Below are positions 14,054 to 14,466 of a stretch of 14,466 nt of DNA, piece after piece (within the stretch, counting starts at the first letter, position 1; each line of letters opens with the position of its first letter). The notes below the pieces were generated by a model, which did not search any database, had not been told where the DNA came from, and was given only the letters and a program-made list of their open reading frames with translations. A program made the position numbers and the translations under genes. Source of the DNA: an uncultured Halomicronema sp. (GTDB lineage Bacteria > Cyanobacteriota > Cyanobacteriia > Phormidesmidales > Phormidesmidaceae); assembly GCA_937897665.1 (NCBI GenBank), contig CALCPB010000497.1, forward strand, positions 1 through 14,466, written 5' to 3'.

Positions 14054-14466
14054 CGCTGGCCAACCGCACGCCTGAACGGGGCGACGTCATTCAACTACAG
14101 TTCGATCCTCAGGCCGATGGTGAAGCTGGCAAGTCAGGCCCGGCCCTAGTCATCTCACCGCTGGTCTACAATCGCATTTCGAAGCTACTGGTGGTTTGCC
14201 CGATCGCCAGCCGCCAGCAGGGATGGCCCTTTGAGGTACTATTGCCAGACTCGATGGAAACCTACGGTGTTGTTTTAGTCGATCAAATCCGGACGGTGGA
14301 TTGTATCGCGCGTCAGGCCCAATTCATCGAACCCGCCAGCCCAGAATTAGTACTAGAAGTCATCAGCCGTTTAGTGACACTGGTGATCAAATATACCTCC
14401 GCAGATTTTTCCGTGCCAGCATCTTCAGCAGCTGTTCATGAGCCGGATCCAGCCAGACTGGTTGGC
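14047..14466 (+). CDS. mazF: MazF/PemK-family toxin, 3' end cut off by the window
   Basis: At least 140 residues, open to the last base. Residues 11-110 align with E. coli MazF with few gaps: RGDVIQLQFDP, GPALVISPLVYN, VVCPIASRQQGWPFEV, YGVVLVDQIRTVD. MazF cuts single-stranded RNA at short sequences. Translation most likely begins at TTG 14047, which overlaps the mazE stop by seven bases and has GGAGG (14038-14042) four bases upstream, so the pair is translationally coupled. Two residues known to be catalytic in E. coli MazF differ: Arg29 aligns with Gly31 and Thr52 with Ala54, although Ser55 is adjacent. A non-MazF tail of at least 25 residues, rich in Ser, Ala and Pro, follows the domain. 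Weakened activity, an altered mechanism or a degenerated toxin are all possible. Confidence 0.85.
   Translation, partial: MVTLANRTPERGDVIQLQFDPQADGEAGKSGPALVISPLVYNRISKLLVVCPIASRQQGWPFEVLLPDSMETYGVVLVDQIRTVDCIARQAQFIEPASPELVLEVISRLVTLVIKYTSADFSVPASSAAVHEPDPARLVG

Overview
The window looks cyanobacterial. The octamer GCGATCGC (HIP1) occurs more than a dozen times, where chance predicts fewer than one in this length. The gene content agrees: a two-subunit M16 peptidase operon, purK followed by a 6S RNA gene, a secreted SLH-domain protein, a membrane-linked Ser/Thr kinase and a MazEF module. I cannot name a genus. A Leptolyngbya-like filamentous lineage is only a guess.

Layout. 72-1481 (+) is a Ser/Thr kinase with a membrane-spanning C-terminal domain. 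1482-1966 has no gene but ends in an inverted repeat just upstream of a sigma gene. 1967-3259 (+) is a bicistron: an ECF-like sigma factor and a tail-anchored protein of unknown family, closed by a 24-bp perfect hairpin. 3504-3710 (+) is a small zinc-ribbon membrane protein. 3818-6455 (-) holds the two M16 subunits: the catalytic one is transcribed first and the zinc-free one second. 6736-8177 (-) holds purK, then a 6S RNA with its own promoter and an intrinsic terminator. 8853-10106 (+) is a secreted protein with three SLH repeats and a TrbI/VirB10-like C-terminal domain. A bidirectional terminator separates it from a LOG-family enzyme (10310-10945, -) and a four-carbon acid sugar kinase homologue (11152-12477, -). 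12671-13588 (-) encodes Hsp33, but an in-frame TAA separates the chaperone domain from its redox zinc domain. 13811-14466 (+) is mazE followed by an overlapping mazF that runs off the window.

Functional reading. Most genes are housekeeping or stress related: purine synthesis, proteolysis, redox chaperone, nucleotide hydrolase and a global transcription modulator (6S RNA). The parts worth a second look are the broken hslO, the sigma factor with its uncharacterised membrane partner and upstream palindrome, a MazF lacking the two residues known to be catalytic in E. coli MazF, and the SLH/TrbI-like domain combination. By eye, the 1500-3800 segment is more AT-rich and poorer in HIP1 than the rest, so it may be more recently acquired or less constrained. 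I found no tRNA, rRNA, CRISPR array or recognisable insertion sequence.
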